From assembly GCA_014799925.1 (NCBI GenBank), contig JAAVHC010000019.1, positions 1-64,000 on the forward strand: a DNA stretch of 64,000 nt, in the 5' to 3' direction. Positions within the stretch are counted from its first letter, which is position 1. Each line of letters begins with the position of its first letter. The position numbers and the translations under genes are program-made. Origin of the DNA: Oscillibacter sp. GTDB lineage: Bacteria > Bacillota > Clostridia > Oscillospirales > Oscillospiraceae. Of this stretch, positions 16,260 through 25,041 are shown one piece after another. Under the pieces are notes generated by a model. It searched no databases. It was not told the origin of the DNA and was given only the letters and a program-made list of their open reading frames with translations.

Positions 16260-18170
16260 TTAGTGGTCTGTTTTGAGCGCCGGCTGCTTTTTGAACCGGC
16301 TTTGCAGCTTTTCCCACCGTTTCCTTCTCCGGTCCCGGATCTCCAGCCGCTCGCCCAGGTCCCGGGCGCCCACGCCGTAGACCAGGTACAGGATGATGCC
16401 GGAGACGATCATGATGAACACGGTGGACGCGCACCGCCGCCCGGAGGCGTTGACGTTATAGCCGTACAGGCCCTCCTCCGCGCACATGGACTGGATGACC
16501 ATGGCGTAGGACGTGCCGTAGGAGCTGGCGAAGGTGGCGGACATGTCGTACTCGGTGAACAGGGTGTTGAAATTCAGGGCGAACACCGCCAGCACCGAGG
16601 GCAGGATGATGGGCAGCTTCACCTTCAGGAAGGTGGTCAGCCCGCCGGCGCCCATGTTCCGGGCCGCGTCCTCCAGCTCCTCGTCGATGGCGTAGAACGC
16701 CGCCTTGATCATGCGCAGGGAGAAGGGCAGCCGCACCACCGTATAGGCGATGATGATCAGCAGCCGCACGTGCTCCGCGTAGTACAGGTTGCTGCCGCCC
16801 ACATACCACACGTCCTCGCTGTTGAAGTACACCCGGTAGGAGTAGCAGATCAGGATGGTGGGCAGCAGCCAGGGGAACAGCAGGCTGTACTCCAGCGCCA
16901 CGCCGGACTTTTTGCTGCGGTTCTTGAAGATGTAGTTGCAGGCCACAACAACGATGACGCAGGCCAGGGCCGCCGCGATGGCGGAGAGCACGAAGCTCAG
17001 CTTGATGCCCCCCAGGGTCGCCTCGTTGGCGAACAGGCCGGAGATGGAACCCTTCCGGGTCTTATAGGTTCCCCGGCTGGTCAGGTACTCGTAATCCTGG
17101 GAGCCGAAGAAGTTGATCAGGGTCCACTGGGTCACGTCCAGCTTTTTCATCCGGATGGCTCCGTAGGTCTGGAAGGAAAAGAGGATGATCATCACCACGG
17201 GGATCATGTAGATGACGAACAGGACATAGGCGTAGATATGGGCCAGCACATTGTACACCGGATTGGTGATCTTCTGCTTTTGCAGCTTGGCCTTGGTCTT
17301 GGATACCGACAGGTAGTGCCCCTTCCGCTCATAGGAGGAGAGGATGGTCAGCAGCACGATGGTAAACATGGCCAGGATGATGCTCAGCAGGGCTGCCCGG
17401 GCCTGGGGGAATGCCTCGTCCGCCGAGGAGGAGCCCGCCAGGCGGACGATCTCCGGGTTGATGGAGTCATAGCCCAGCAGGGTCGGGGCGGACATGGCGC
17501 ACAGGCCGGTGATGAAGGTCATGACCGTCAGGGAGAACATGGTGGGGATCAGCGTGGGGAAAACCACCTTCCACAGCACCTTGAAGGGCTTGGCGCCCAT
17601 GTTCCGGGCAGCCTCCACGGTGTTGTAGTCGATGCCCCGGATGGCGTTGCGCAGGAACAGCATATGGTTGCTGGTGCAGGCGAAGGTCATGGTGAACAGC
17701 ACCGCGTTGAATCCGGAGAACCAGTTGGGGTTCATGCCGGGGAAGGCGTTGACCAGCAGGGTGGTCAGGATGCCGTTGTTGTCATACAGGAACAGGTAGC
17801 CGGTAACCAGCGCCACGCCGGAGTAGATCAGCGTGGTCATATACCCCAGGCGCAGGATCCCCGCGCCCCTGATGTCGAAATACTCCGTCAGCAGCACGAT
17901 GGACACGCCCACCACGTTGACCGTGACCACCAGGCACACCGCCAGCTTCAGGGAGTTCCATACATAGGAGCCCATGTTCCCGGCAAAGAAGAAGCGGATG
18001 ACCGCCAGGGGGTCCCGCTCCCCGGCGGCGTTGGTGGTGTTGAAAATGCTGGCCAGGGTGTTCAGGCAGGGCAGCAGCATAAAGCCTAAAAACAGGTAGG
18101 CGAAAAAGGCGGCGCCGAACACCTTCAGCAGCAGCTTCGGACCGAATTGTTCAGAGCGGAGTTTGGTCAT
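16260..18170 (-). CDS. fused two-domain ABC permease, system 2
   Basis: A 636-residue permease with two BPD modules (about 15-310 and 345-620). The EAA loops are EAARNMGAKPFKVLWKVVFP and EDAARNMGAGGLTTFLKVKLP-like segments. A charged link (about 300-325, SVSKTKAKLQKQK) joins the halves. ATG 18170 follows AAGGAGGTG and overlaps the methyltransferase stop by 4 bp (ATGA). It is paralogous to the system-1 permease but clearly diverged. The C-terminus is strongly basic (RRRKRWEKLQSRFKKQ). Confidence 0.92.
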   Translation of the reverse strand: MTKLRSEQFGPKLLLKVFGAAFFAYLFLGFMLLPCLNTLASIFNTTNAAGERDPLAVIRFFFAGNMGSYVWNSLKLAVCLVVTVNVVGVSIVLLTEYFDIRGAGILRLGYMTTLIYSGVALVTGYLFLYDNNGILTTLLVNAFPGMNPNWFSGFNAVLFTMTFACTSNHMLFLRNAIRGIDYNTVEAARNMGAKPFKVLWKVVFPTLIPTMFSLTVMTFITGLCAMSAPTLLGYDSINPEIVRLAGSSSADEAFPQARAALLSIILAMFTIVLLTILSSYERKGHYLSVSKTKAKLQKQKITNPVYNVLAHIYAYVLFVIYMIPVVMIILFSFQTYGAIRMKKLDVTQWTLINFFGSQDYEYLTSRGTYKTRKGSISGLFANEATLGGIKLSFVLSAIAAALACVIVVVACNYIFKNRSKKSGVALEYSLLFPWLLPTILICYSYRVYFNSEDVWYVGGSNLYYAEHVRLLIIIAYTVVRLPFSLRMIKAAFYAIDEELEDAARNMGAGGLTTFLKVKLPIILPSVLAVFALNFNTLFTEYDMSATFASSYGTSYAMVIQSMCAEEGLYGYNVNASGRRCASTVFIMIVSGIILYLVYGVGARDLGERLEIRDRRRKRWEKLQSRFKKQPALKTDH

Positions 18171-18781
18171 ACGCGCACCTCCTTGGTCTTTTGAAACAGA
18201 TAGTAGGCCCATATTTTCAGGTCGGAGGGCATTTCCCGCACCAGGGTGAAGCTCTCTCCCATGGCGGCGGCCAGCTCCGCCTCATTATGGGCGATAAAAT
18301 TCCGGTCATAGGTCTGGCCGTCGATCTCGGTGACGCTGCGGTCCTCCATTCTTCCGGTCCCATACCGGACGGAGGCCAGCAGATACCCGCCGGGCTTTAA
18401 GACCTCGCTCATCCGGCGGAAGGCCAGGGGCAGATCCTGATTTTCCACATGAACCAGTCCGGCGATGCAGATGATGCCGTCCGCCGGCCCCGCCTGGGGA
18501 TAAGGCTCCAGCATATTTCCCCGGAAAAAGGGCACGTCCGGATTTTTCTCCCGGGCAATCGCCAGGCTTTCCTCGCTGAAATCCAGCCCCACCGGCCGGA
18601 ATCCCCGGCGGCGCAGGCGGAAGCTCTCGTATCCCGCGCCGCAGCACAGATCCAGTACCCGGCCCCCGGCGGGCAGCAGGGCGCAGAACTCGTCCATGCA
18701 CACCGGCTCCGCCTCGTCCGGGTAGCCCCTTTCCGCCCAGCGGGCGGCGGTCCTGTCATAAAACTCTCTGCATCCCAGCAT
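18167..18781 (-). CDS. class I SAM-dependent methyltransferase
   Basis: A 204-residue methyltransferase of the Methyltransf_11/25 type. The SAM-binding glycine motif is VLDLCCGAGYES (about 42-53), with the acidic end of strand 2 in GLDFSEESL and motif post-I GNMLEPYP; IICIAGLVHVE is motif II. ATG 18781 is preferred, with GAGGG upstream; a GTG at 18796 would overlap the ATPase stop as GTGA. It lies inside the system-2 importer operon, overlapping the permease start, which is an unusual position for such an enzyme and suggests it modifies the imported compound. Confidence 0.87.
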   Translation of the reverse strand: MLGCREFYDRTAARWAERGYPDEAEPVCMDEFCALLPAGGRVLDLCCGAGYESFRLRRRGFRPVGLDFSEESLAIAREKNPDVPFFRGNMLEPYPQAGPADGIICIAGLVHVENQDLPLAFRRMSEVLKPGGYLLASVRYGTGRMEDRSVTEIDGQTYDRNFIAHNEAELAAAMGESFTLVREMPSDLKIWAYYLFQKTKEVRV

Positions 18782-18792
18782 CGGCGGAGCCC

Positions 18793-19818
18793 TCACTTGG
18801 CTGCTTCAGCAGGATAGGCCATCACGTCCCTGGGATCGATGACCACCCTGACCTTCTGGCCCGCCTCATAGATGTTGACGCCGTCGTTCTTCTCGATGAC
18901 CTTGATGGTCTGGCCGTCCACGGTGATGTAGTACTTGATGTAAAGTCCGTAATACTCCCGGCTGTCCACCACGCCGTCCAGCGCGGCGCAGCCGGCCTTG
19001 GGCTCCACGTTGACGTGGATGCGCTCCAGGCGGATGTAGTTGCGCATGGCGGGGTCGATATTCCCGCCGGCCTGGTTCAGCCGGGCCACGACTCCGTCGG
19101 ACAGGCGGTTGATGTCGCCGATGAAGTTGCACACGAACTCCGTGGCGGAGTGGTTGTATACCTCGTTGGGGCTGCCGATCTGCTCAATGACGCCCTTGTT
19201 AAACACGGCGATCCGGTCGGAGAGGGTCAGGGCCTCCTCCTGGTCGTGGGTCACATAGATGGTGGTGATGCCGAAATCCTTCTGCATCTTCTTCAGCTCG
19301 TTGCGCAGCTGCACCCGCAGCTTGGCGTCCAGGTTGCTGAGGGGTTCGTCCATGCAGATGATGGCGGGGCCGGTGACCAGGGCGCGGGCGATGGCCACCC
19401 GCTGCTGCTGTCCGCCGGAGAGCTGGCTGACCGCCTTGGCCAGCTGCTCGTCGCTGAGGTCCACCTTTCTGGCGATGTCCCGGACCTTCTGGTCGATCTC
19501 CTTCTTTTTCAGCTTTTTCAGCTTCAGGCCGAAGGCGATGTTGTCATAGACCGTCATGGTGGGGAACAGGGCGTAGGACTGGAACACGATGCCGATGTTC
19601 CGCTCCTCGATGGGCACGCGGGTGATATCCTTTCCCTTTACCACCACGGAGCCGGACGCCGGCTCGATGAACCCGGTGAGGGTCCGCAGGGTAGTGGTCT
19701 TCCCGCAGCCGGAGGGCCCCAGGAAGGTAAAGAACTCCCCTTCTTTTACATGGACGTTGATGCTGTGCAGGGCGGTAAAATCCCCGAATTTCACAACGAT
19801 GTCATTGAGTTTGATCAT
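18793..19818 (-). CDS. ABC importer ATPase (PotA/FbpC type), system 2
   Basis: A 341-residue ATPase for the permease downstream. Walker A is GPSGCGKTT, the signature is LSGGQQQRV, Walker B is [12 protein letters not shown] (about 155), and the H-loop is [10 protein letters not shown]. The C-terminal domain (about 235-335) is TOBE-like. ATG 19818 follows GAGGGAGC. It is third in the order regulator, binding protein, ATPase, methyltransferase, permease, HAD. Confidence 0.92.
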   Translation of the reverse strand: MIKLNDIVVKFGDFTALHSINVHVKEGEFFTFLGPSGCGKTTTLRTLTGFIEPASGSVVVKGKDITRVPIEERNIGIVFQSYALFPTMTVYDNIAFGLKLKKLKKKEIDQKVRDIARKVDLSDEQLAKAVSQLSGGQQQRVAIARALVTGPAIICMDEPLSNLDAKLRVQLRNELKKMQKDFGITTIYVTHDQEEALTLSDRIAVFNKGVIEQIGSPNEVYNHSATEFVCNFIGDINRLSDGVVARLNQAGGNIDPAMRNYIRLERIHVNVEPKAGCAALDGVVDSREYYGLYIKYYITVDGQTIKVIEKNDGVNIYEAGQKVRVVIDPRDVMAYPAEAAK

Positions 19819-19884
19819 AGACGGCAGCTCCCTCTCTGTAGAATGTTGGTCGTGATTGCGGTTGCGCGGATGTTCCCGCTAAAT

Positions 19885-19917
19885 CTGTGGCGAGCCGGTG
19901 GGACCGGCTCGCCACAG
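19885..19917 (-). terminator. intra-operon hairpin after system-2 binding protein
   Basis: Perfect 15-bp arms (19885-19899 and 19903-19917) with a GGG loop. It is placed like the hairpin of system 1, between binding protein and the membrane genes. Confidence 0.65.
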
Positions 19918-19938
19918 GTAAAGGCGGGGAGATGGAAT

Positions 19939-21219
19939 TTACTCGGCGGACTGGGTCAGGGTGCTCCAGTCCAGATTGGCCCAGTCGGGCTCGGCGGCGG
20001 CGCCGCTGGCGTCAGCCCAGTAGAAGCCCAGGTTGGTCATGATGTTGGTCCACTCGCTGGAGTGGGCGGCCACGTACTCGGCGTAGGTGCCGCCGTCCAC
20101 CTGGCTCAGGGCGAAGTTCGGGAGGGTGTAGATCTGGGGCACGCCGTCGGGATAGAGGATGTCGGCGGCGGCGGTGTTGCAGGGATAGGAGTCGAACTCC
20201 TCGCCCCATGCGGCCTGCACGTCGGCGGAACCGAACCACTCGGCGAAGGCCTTGACGGCGGCGGTCTCCTCATCGGAGCGGCCGGCCTTGTCCAGGATGC
20301 CGATGTACTCGGCAATGTAGTAGGTGCCGTCCTTGATGTCCACCAGGGCCCAGTTCTCAGGCTCCAGAGCGCCCTTCAGGGGGGTGGCGGAGTCCTCGCC
20401 GGCGGCGTCGATCTTGCCGTACAGGGAGGAGGAATAGAAGGTGGACACCTGGACGTCGCCGCGGTTCAGAGGATCAAAGCCGTAGCTGTCGCCGGTGAAG
20501 CTGCCGCCCGCGCAGTAGTTCCACAGGGTCTTCCAGCCGTCCACGGAGATGCCGCCGGCGGGGGAAGAAGGATCAACGAAGGCGTAGAGCATGGCGGAGT
20601 TGATGTTGGCGTTGGTGGTGCCGCCCACCTTGCCCTGACGGTACCAGCTGTAGCCGCAGTTGACGATGTCGGCCCAGTGGTCGAAGTGGAGCTCCTGGCC
20701 GTTGGTGCCCAGCTCGTCGTTGCGGTAGAGCATCAGCACGTTCTGGATGACCAGGCCGTAGGCCTGACCGGGATAGACGTACTCGCCCACGTCGCCGGAC
20801 CAGCTGGGGGTCCAGTCCACCAGCTTCAGGTTCTCATAGGTGCCGCCGACCACCTGGCTCCAGCGGGTCTCGTTGAGGCCGAAGAGGATGTCGCCGTCCT
20901 TGTTCTCGTTGGCGGCCTGGATGGCGGCGGTGTCGCCGGAGATGACGGAGTTGTCGTCAATGCTGATGGTGAAGCCGGCGTCCTTGGCTTCCTGGATGAG
21001 CCATGTGGTACGCTCGGTGGAGTTGGAGTTGGAATAGATGCGGATGGTATACTTGGAGTAGTCCGCGTCCGCGGGCTGGGGATCGGGGGTAGAGGGGGTT
21101 GCGGCGGGCTCATTGGTGCTGGGCGCGGGGCTGCTGGCGGGCTCCTTGTTGTTGCCGCCGCAGGCTGCCAGGGCCAGGGTCATCACCAGGGCCAGCAGGA
21201 TGGCAAGAGTCTTTTTCAT
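19939..21219 (-). CDS. ABC substrate-binding lipoprotein, system 2
   Basis: A 426-residue lipoprotein with signal peptide and lipobox LALAACGG, then a Pro/Ser/Ala-rich linker (about 22-50) and a type-2 binding fold. Segments YTIRIYSNSNSTERT, FGLNETRWSQV and GQAYGLVIQNVLML are recognisable as binding-protein strands. The first residues after the linker are Ser/Asn/Thr-rich rather than the VVYG motif of system 1, so the ligand probably differs. ATG 21219 follows AAAGGAGA. Two candidate promoters precede it. Confidence 0.9.
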   Translation of the reverse strand: MKKTLAILLALVMTLALAACGGNNKEPASSPAPSTNEPAATPSTPDPQPADADYSKYTIRIYSNSNSTERTTWLIQEAKDAGFTISIDDNSVISGDTAAIQAANENKDGDILFGLNETRWSQVVGGTYENLKLVDWTPSWSGDVGEYVYPGQAYGLVIQNVLMLYRNDELGTNGQELHFDHWADIVNCGYSWYRQGKVGGTTNANINSAMLYAFVDPSSPAGGISVDGWKTLWNYCAGGSFTGDSYGFDPLNRGDVQVSTFYSSSLYGKIDAAGEDSATPLKGALEPENWALVDIKDGTYYIAEYIGILDKAGRSDEETAAVKAFAEWFGSADVQAAWGEEFDSYPCNTAAADILYPDGVPQIYTLPNFALSQVDGGTYAEYVAAHSSEWTNIMTNLGFYWADASGAAAEPDWANLDWSTLTQSAE

Positions 21220-21273
21220 GTTGTTTCTCCTTTACATCAATTGTTTTTGCCGGGTCGTATCTTCCATGGTTCT

Positions 21274-21358
21274 ATTATAGAGATTTTTCCGCGGCAGCGG
21301 AACGGGACAAAACTGAGATTCCTTGGTTGATTCTGTCAGAAAAAACATTGGATGTCAA
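21274..21358 (-). promoter_or_regulatory. two candidate promoters for system 2
   Basis: Distal: TTGACA (21358-21353), a 17-bp spacer and CAGAAT (21335-21330). Proximal: TATAAT (21279-21274) with a poor -35 TTCCGC 17 bp upstream. A weak -35 with a good -10 fits activation by the neighbouring AraC-type regulator. Confidence 0.55.
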
Positions 21359-21441
21359 AGAGAACGGATCGTTTTTGTTGAAAATGCACATGTCTGCCCT
21401 GCGCCCGCGGGGCTTTGACGGGCCGGCGGGCGAAAGAGAGC

Positions 21442-22188
21442 CTACCGGCATCTGTCCTGGTACTCGGATGGAGAGACTCCCACCAGTTTTTTGAATGTGC
21501 TGCCGAAGTAGGCCACGTCCCGGTATCCCACCATCTCCGCGACCTCATAGACCTTGTAACGGCAGTCCTGCAGCAGCTTCATGGCGGTGTGGACCCGGTA
21601 CTGGGTGAGATAGCTGATGATGGTGTAGCTGGTTTCCTTTTTGAATACGTGGCTGAGGTGTCCCTCGCTGACGCCCAGGTGGGCGGCGATGGAGGTAATG
21701 GCGATGTCCTGGTCCGCGTAGTGCTCCGCGATGTACTCCAGGGCCTGGAGGACATATTTGCTCTTGTCCCCCTTCGCCAGCGGCAGCGTATCCTGGGGGG
21801 TCAGGGCGGTCAGCTCCTTTTCCTTCCGGCGGACCTTGTCGATGGCGGCCATCAGCTCCTGATCCCGGAAGGGCTTGAGGAGATAGTCGTCCGCGCCGAA
21901 CTGCAGGGCGGAGCGGGCGTAAGAGAAATCGCTGTGGGCGGTGAGAACGATCACGTGGGCCCGGCACCCCGCCTCCCGCAGGCGGTTCATCATCTCGATG
22001 CCGTCCATGCGGGGCATCCGCACGTCGGTAATGATAAGGTTGGGCTTATACCGCTCCACGGCGGCGATGCCCTCCTCTCCGTTGGCGGCCTCGCCCACCA
22101 CCACGCAGTCCCTGGCGGCCCAGTCCACGCCCAGTACGATTCCCCGGCGGACCAAAGCCTCGTCGTCAACAATCAAGACCTTCAGCAT
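21442..22188 (-). CDS. response regulator, AraC-type output (YesN-like)
   Basis: A 248-residue regulator. The receiver domain (about 1-120) carries the acidic pocket VDDE, the phosphoacceptor in IITDVRMPRMDG (about Asp56), the switch Thr in VLTAHSD and Lys in LLKPF. The C-terminal AraC/XylS helix-turn-helix pair (about 150-245) includes SIAAHLGVSEGHLSHVFKKE and the signature VGYRDVAYFGSTFKK. It overlaps the kinase gene by 23 bp. Its position directly upstream of the system-2 binding protein makes that operon the probable target. Confidence 0.94.
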   Translation of the reverse strand: MLKVLIVDDEALVRRGIVLGVDWAARDCVVVGEAANGEEGIAAVERYKPNLIITDVRMPRMDGIEMMNRLREAGCRAHVIVLTAHSDFSYARSALQFGADDYLLKPFRDQELMAAIDKVRRKEKELTALTPQDTLPLAKGDKSKYVLQALEYIAEHYADQDIAITSIAAHLGVSEGHLSHVFKKETSYTIISYLTQYRVHTAMKLLQDCRYKVYEVAEMVGYRDVAYFGSTFKKLVGVSPSEYQDRCR

Positions 22189-23869
22189 GAGCGTTCTCCT
22201 TTCTTTTGATGGGCAGGCGCAGGGTGACCCGGCTTCCCTCTCCCGGCACGGACTGAGCGGAGAGGCCGTACCCCTCCCCGTAGCGCAGGCGCAGGATGCT
22301 GTCCACGTTGAACAGTCCCAGGTGGCCGCCGGGAATCCGCTGACCGCCGCTGTTCAGCTTCTCCAGTATATCCGGCGGGATGCCCGCGCCGTTGTCGGAA
22401 ACGCGCAGCAGCAGGTCCCCGTTCTCCTCCCCGGCCCAGAGCTTGATATAGCCGTCCTCCCGGTCCCGCACGCCGTGCAGGATCGCGTTCTCCACCAGGG
22501 GCTGAAGGGTCAGCTTGGGCACCAGGCAGGACTGGTAGCGCTCCGCCGCGTCCACCTCGTAGGTGAACCGGTCGCCGAAGCGGATGGTCTGGATGTTCAC
22601 ATACCGGTCCACCAGCTCCAGCTCCGCCTCCAGCGTGACGGTCTCGTCCCCGGAGATGCTGGAGCGGAGGATGGCGGCCAGATCCGTGGCCAGCTCGGCC
22701 ACCTCGGGGGCCTGATGGGCCATGCCCAGCCATTTCATGGCGTCCAGGGTGTTGTAGAGAAAATGGGGGTTCAGCTGGGCCTGCATCATCCGCAGTCTGG
22801 TTTCGTTCAGCTCGCGCTGGCGCTGGACGGACCGCTCCAGGTTCAGCCGGTATTCCCCGGCCATATGGTTGAACCGGTTGGTGAGACGGCCCAGCTCGTC
22901 GGTCCGGCTTGTCTCCAGATGCACGTCCAGGCGGCCCCGCTCCACCTCGCCCATGGCCTGGTCCAGCTGGCGGACCGGCTGGGAGAGCTGGCGGCTGAGG
23001 GTCCAGGCGCTGAGCAGGCTCAGCGCCAGGCACAGCGTCCCCATCAGCGCGCCGGTCAGATAGATGGCCCGCAGCACCGGGCCGGTAAAGGCCCTGGGCT
23101 GCTGGAGGATCAGGGTGAAGCCGGTGGATTCGTGGCATGCCGCGAAAAAGCGGTATTCCCCTCCGCCGGAGAAGGCCTCGCCCGCCAGCAGCTGCCGCCG
23201 GAGAGTCTCCGCCGCGTAAGCGGCCTGAGCGGGCCGGGAGTAGTACACCAACCGCCATTGGCCATCCAGCAGGAGCACCTCGCTGGCGGCGGTATACCGC
23301 CCGTCGAACAGCCGGTCAAAGCCGCTCTGTTCCATCGTAGCCACGATGTAGCCCAGGGGCGCGCCGCTGTTATTCCGCACCGCCCGGGCGGCGGAGAGGC
23401 CGCCGCCCTCCAGGGAGCGGAGGATCATGCCGTCTTCCTCCCGGGCCGCCCGCAGGACGCCCCAGCCGGGGTCCAGGGTCTCGTCCGGCAGAGACCTGGC
23501 CGTGGTGTACCGGCAGACGCCGTCCCGGTCATAGACGTCCAGGCGGACGGTGTCCTCCAGAGGCCGGGCGGCCCGGAAGAGAACCTGGTACAGCGTCCGG
23601 GAGTTCCCGCCGCCCCGGCGGAGGGCGGAATGCACCACGGTGCTGTCCGCCAGATCCTCCATGGTTTCGCCGCAGGCGGCGCGGAAGCCGTCCAGGACCG
23701 ATTCCAGCTCCGCCAGCTGTTTTCCGGCGTCGCCGGCCATGCTCTGCTCGCTGCGGACCACCTGCAGCCGCAGCAGCAGCACGCCGCACAGCAGCAGCGG
23801 CAGCAGGGACGAGAGCAGCATCGTCATGAAAATCCGGTTGCGGAAGCTCCTGTTGATCCAGACCCTCAT
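22166..23869 (-). CDS. sensor histidine kinase (YesM-like)
   Basis: A 567-residue kinase with a membrane helix at about 12-34, an extracellular sensor region to about 255, a second helix at about 260-280, HAMP (about 285-335), a His_kinase domain with the phosphoacceptor in QLNPHFLYNTLDAMKW (about 365) and a C-terminal HATPase (SDNGAGIPPD; GLFNVDSILRL). ATG 23869 has GGAGGAAG upstream and overlaps the binding-lipoprotein stop as ATGA; a start at 23893 is less likely. The partner regulator follows directly. Confidence 0.93.
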   Translation of the reverse strand: MRVWINRSFRNRIFMTMLLSSLLPLLLCGVLLLRLQVVRSEQSMAGDAGKQLAELESVLDGFRAACGETMEDLADSTVVHSALRRGGGNSRTLYQVLFRAARPLEDTVRLDVYDRDGVCRYTTARSLPDETLDPGWGVLRAAREEDGMILRSLEGGGLSAARAVRNNSGAPLGYIVATMEQSGFDRLFDGRYTAASEVLLLDGQWRLVYYSRPAQAAYAAETLRRQLLAGEAFSGGGEYRFFAACHESTGFTLILQQPRAFTGPVLRAIYLTGALMGTLCLALSLLSAWTLSRQLSQPVRQLDQAMGEVERGRLDVHLETSRTDELGRLTNRFNHMAGEYRLNLERSVQRQRELNETRLRMMQAQLNPHFLYNTLDAMKWLGMAHQAPEVAELATDLAAILRSSISGDETVTLEAELELVDRYVNIQTIRFGDRFTYEVDAAERYQSCLVPKLTLQPLVENAILHGVRDREDGYIKLWAGEENGDLLLRVSDNGAGIPPDILEKLNSGGQRIPGGHLGLFNVDSILRLRYGEGYGLSAQSVPGEGSRVTLRLPIKRKENAHAEGLDC

Positions 23870-24870
23870 GACGCTTCCTCCAGCTCTCTCCACCGCTCCA
23901 GGACGTTCTCGCGTTCCCTGACGGCCTGGTCCGGAGCATAGTCCAGCAGGACCAGGGCGTCCAGCTCCGGAGCGGAGTCCGGCAGATCCCCTCTGACCGG
24001 GCGGCGGCGGCTCTGGGTCAGGCGGCGCTGCACATCCTCGCTCAGGCAGAAGTCAATAAATCGGCGGGCGTTGTCCCTGTGGGCGCAGCCAAGCACCACC
24101 GCCATGCCGTCGGGGGTGGCGCTGGTGCCCTCCGCGGGGTACAGCAGGGCCACGTCGCTTCCCGCCTGAACGGCCTTCAGCGCGGTTTCCTCCAGGGTGA
24201 CGCCGATGGTATAGCGTCCGTCGGCCACCGCGCCCACCACCTCGCCGGAATCGGGGAGCGTCCGCCCGTCCAGATTGGCGTACAGCGCGCCCAGCAGCTC
24301 GTCCCGCTCCCCCGGCAGGGCCTGAAGGAAGGTGGACAGCGCGGTATAGCTGGAGCCGGAATTCAACGGGCTGGCAAAGGCGATCCGTCCCCGCCACACC
24401 GGGTCCAGCAGGCTTGCCCACCCATCCGGCGGGTTCATCCGCACCAGCACGGGATTGTAAATAAGTACCACCGGCAGGATGGAAAACGCGGTCCAGCTGC
24501 CGTCCCCGCACTGGCAGGCGGGCGGCAGCTCCTTGGCCGAGGGGCTTACATAGGGATCGAACAGCTCCCGCCGGGCGGTCAGACTGTCCACGCCGCCGCC
24601 GAACAGGAGGTCGCAGCGGGGGGCGTCCCGCTCCTCCTCCAGCCGGTCCAGCAGCGCCGCGGTGCCGCCGGTTTCCACCTGGACCCAGATGCCGGTGCGG
24701 TCCTCAAATTCCTTGACAATGGGGCCGTAGACGGCCTCCTTGTGGGAGGTATAGACGACCAGCCGGTCTTCCTCCGCCGGGGCAAAGGGGGCAAAATCGG
24801 ACGTTCCGCCTCCGCCGCAGCCGGTCAGAAGCGGGAGCAGGCACAGCAGCGCCGCCAGCAGACGCCTCAC
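23866..24870 (-). CDS. substrate-binding lipoprotein, probable sensor partner of the kinase
   Basis: A 334-residue type-2 binding-fold lipoprotein (signal peptide ending LLTGCGGG). Conserved segments are RLVVYTSHKEAVYGPIV, a long FEDRTGIWVQVETGGT strand and FLQALPG. The start is GTG 24870 behind GGGGGGAGGA; the nearby ATG is in another frame. It is first in an SBP-kinase-regulator operon and has no permease of its own, like PgtC in the PgtABC phosphoglycerate system, where a binding protein signals to the kinase. I infer that it presents the ligand to the sensor. Confidence 0.88.
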   Translation of the reverse strand: MRRLLAALLCLLPLLTGCGGGGTSDFAPFAPAEEDRLVVYTSHKEAVYGPIVKEFEDRTGIWVQVETGGTAALLDRLEEERDAPRCDLLFGGGVDSLTARRELFDPYVSPSAKELPPACQCGDGSWTAFSILPVVLIYNPVLVRMNPPDGWASLLDPVWRGRIAFASPLNSGSSYTALSTFLQALPGERDELLGALYANLDGRTLPDSGEVVGAVADGRYTIGVTLEETALKAVQAGSDVALLYPAEGTSATPDGMAVVLGCAHRDNARRFIDFCLSEDVQRRLTQSRRRPVRGDLPDSAPELDALVLLDYAPDQAVRERENVLERWRELEEAS

Positions 24871-24899
24871 GATCCATTCCTCCCCCCGTTTTTGCTTTT

Positions 24900-24928
24900 A
24901 TCTTATCAAAATTATCCGCAGATTGCAA
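24900..24928 (-). promoter_or_regulatory. candidate promoter of the SBP-kinase-regulator operon
   Basis: TTGCAA (24928-24923), a 17-bp spacer and TAAGAT (24905-24900), about 30 bases before the GTG start. Confidence 0.5.
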
Positions 24929-24962
24929 GTATAGTCGAAGCAGTTGAAAAAGAGTAAAGTTC

Positions 24963-24997
24963 TGCCGTGAAGCGCCGCCTTGCGGCGCTTCACGGCA
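24963..24997 (-). terminator. hairpin after the alpha/beta hydrolase gene
   Basis: Perfect 16-bp arms (24963-24978 and 24982-24997) with a 3-nt loop, 45 bases past the hydrolase stop. Confidence 0.6.
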
Positions 24998-25041
24998 GCG
25001 AACGACTGCGGCGCGGCCTCGATGCAGGAAGCGGGAATTCC

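Noticed and set aside
19015-21330. 771-residue open frame antisense to ATPase and binding protein
   Set aside because: Shadow of two well-supported genes; no start signal.
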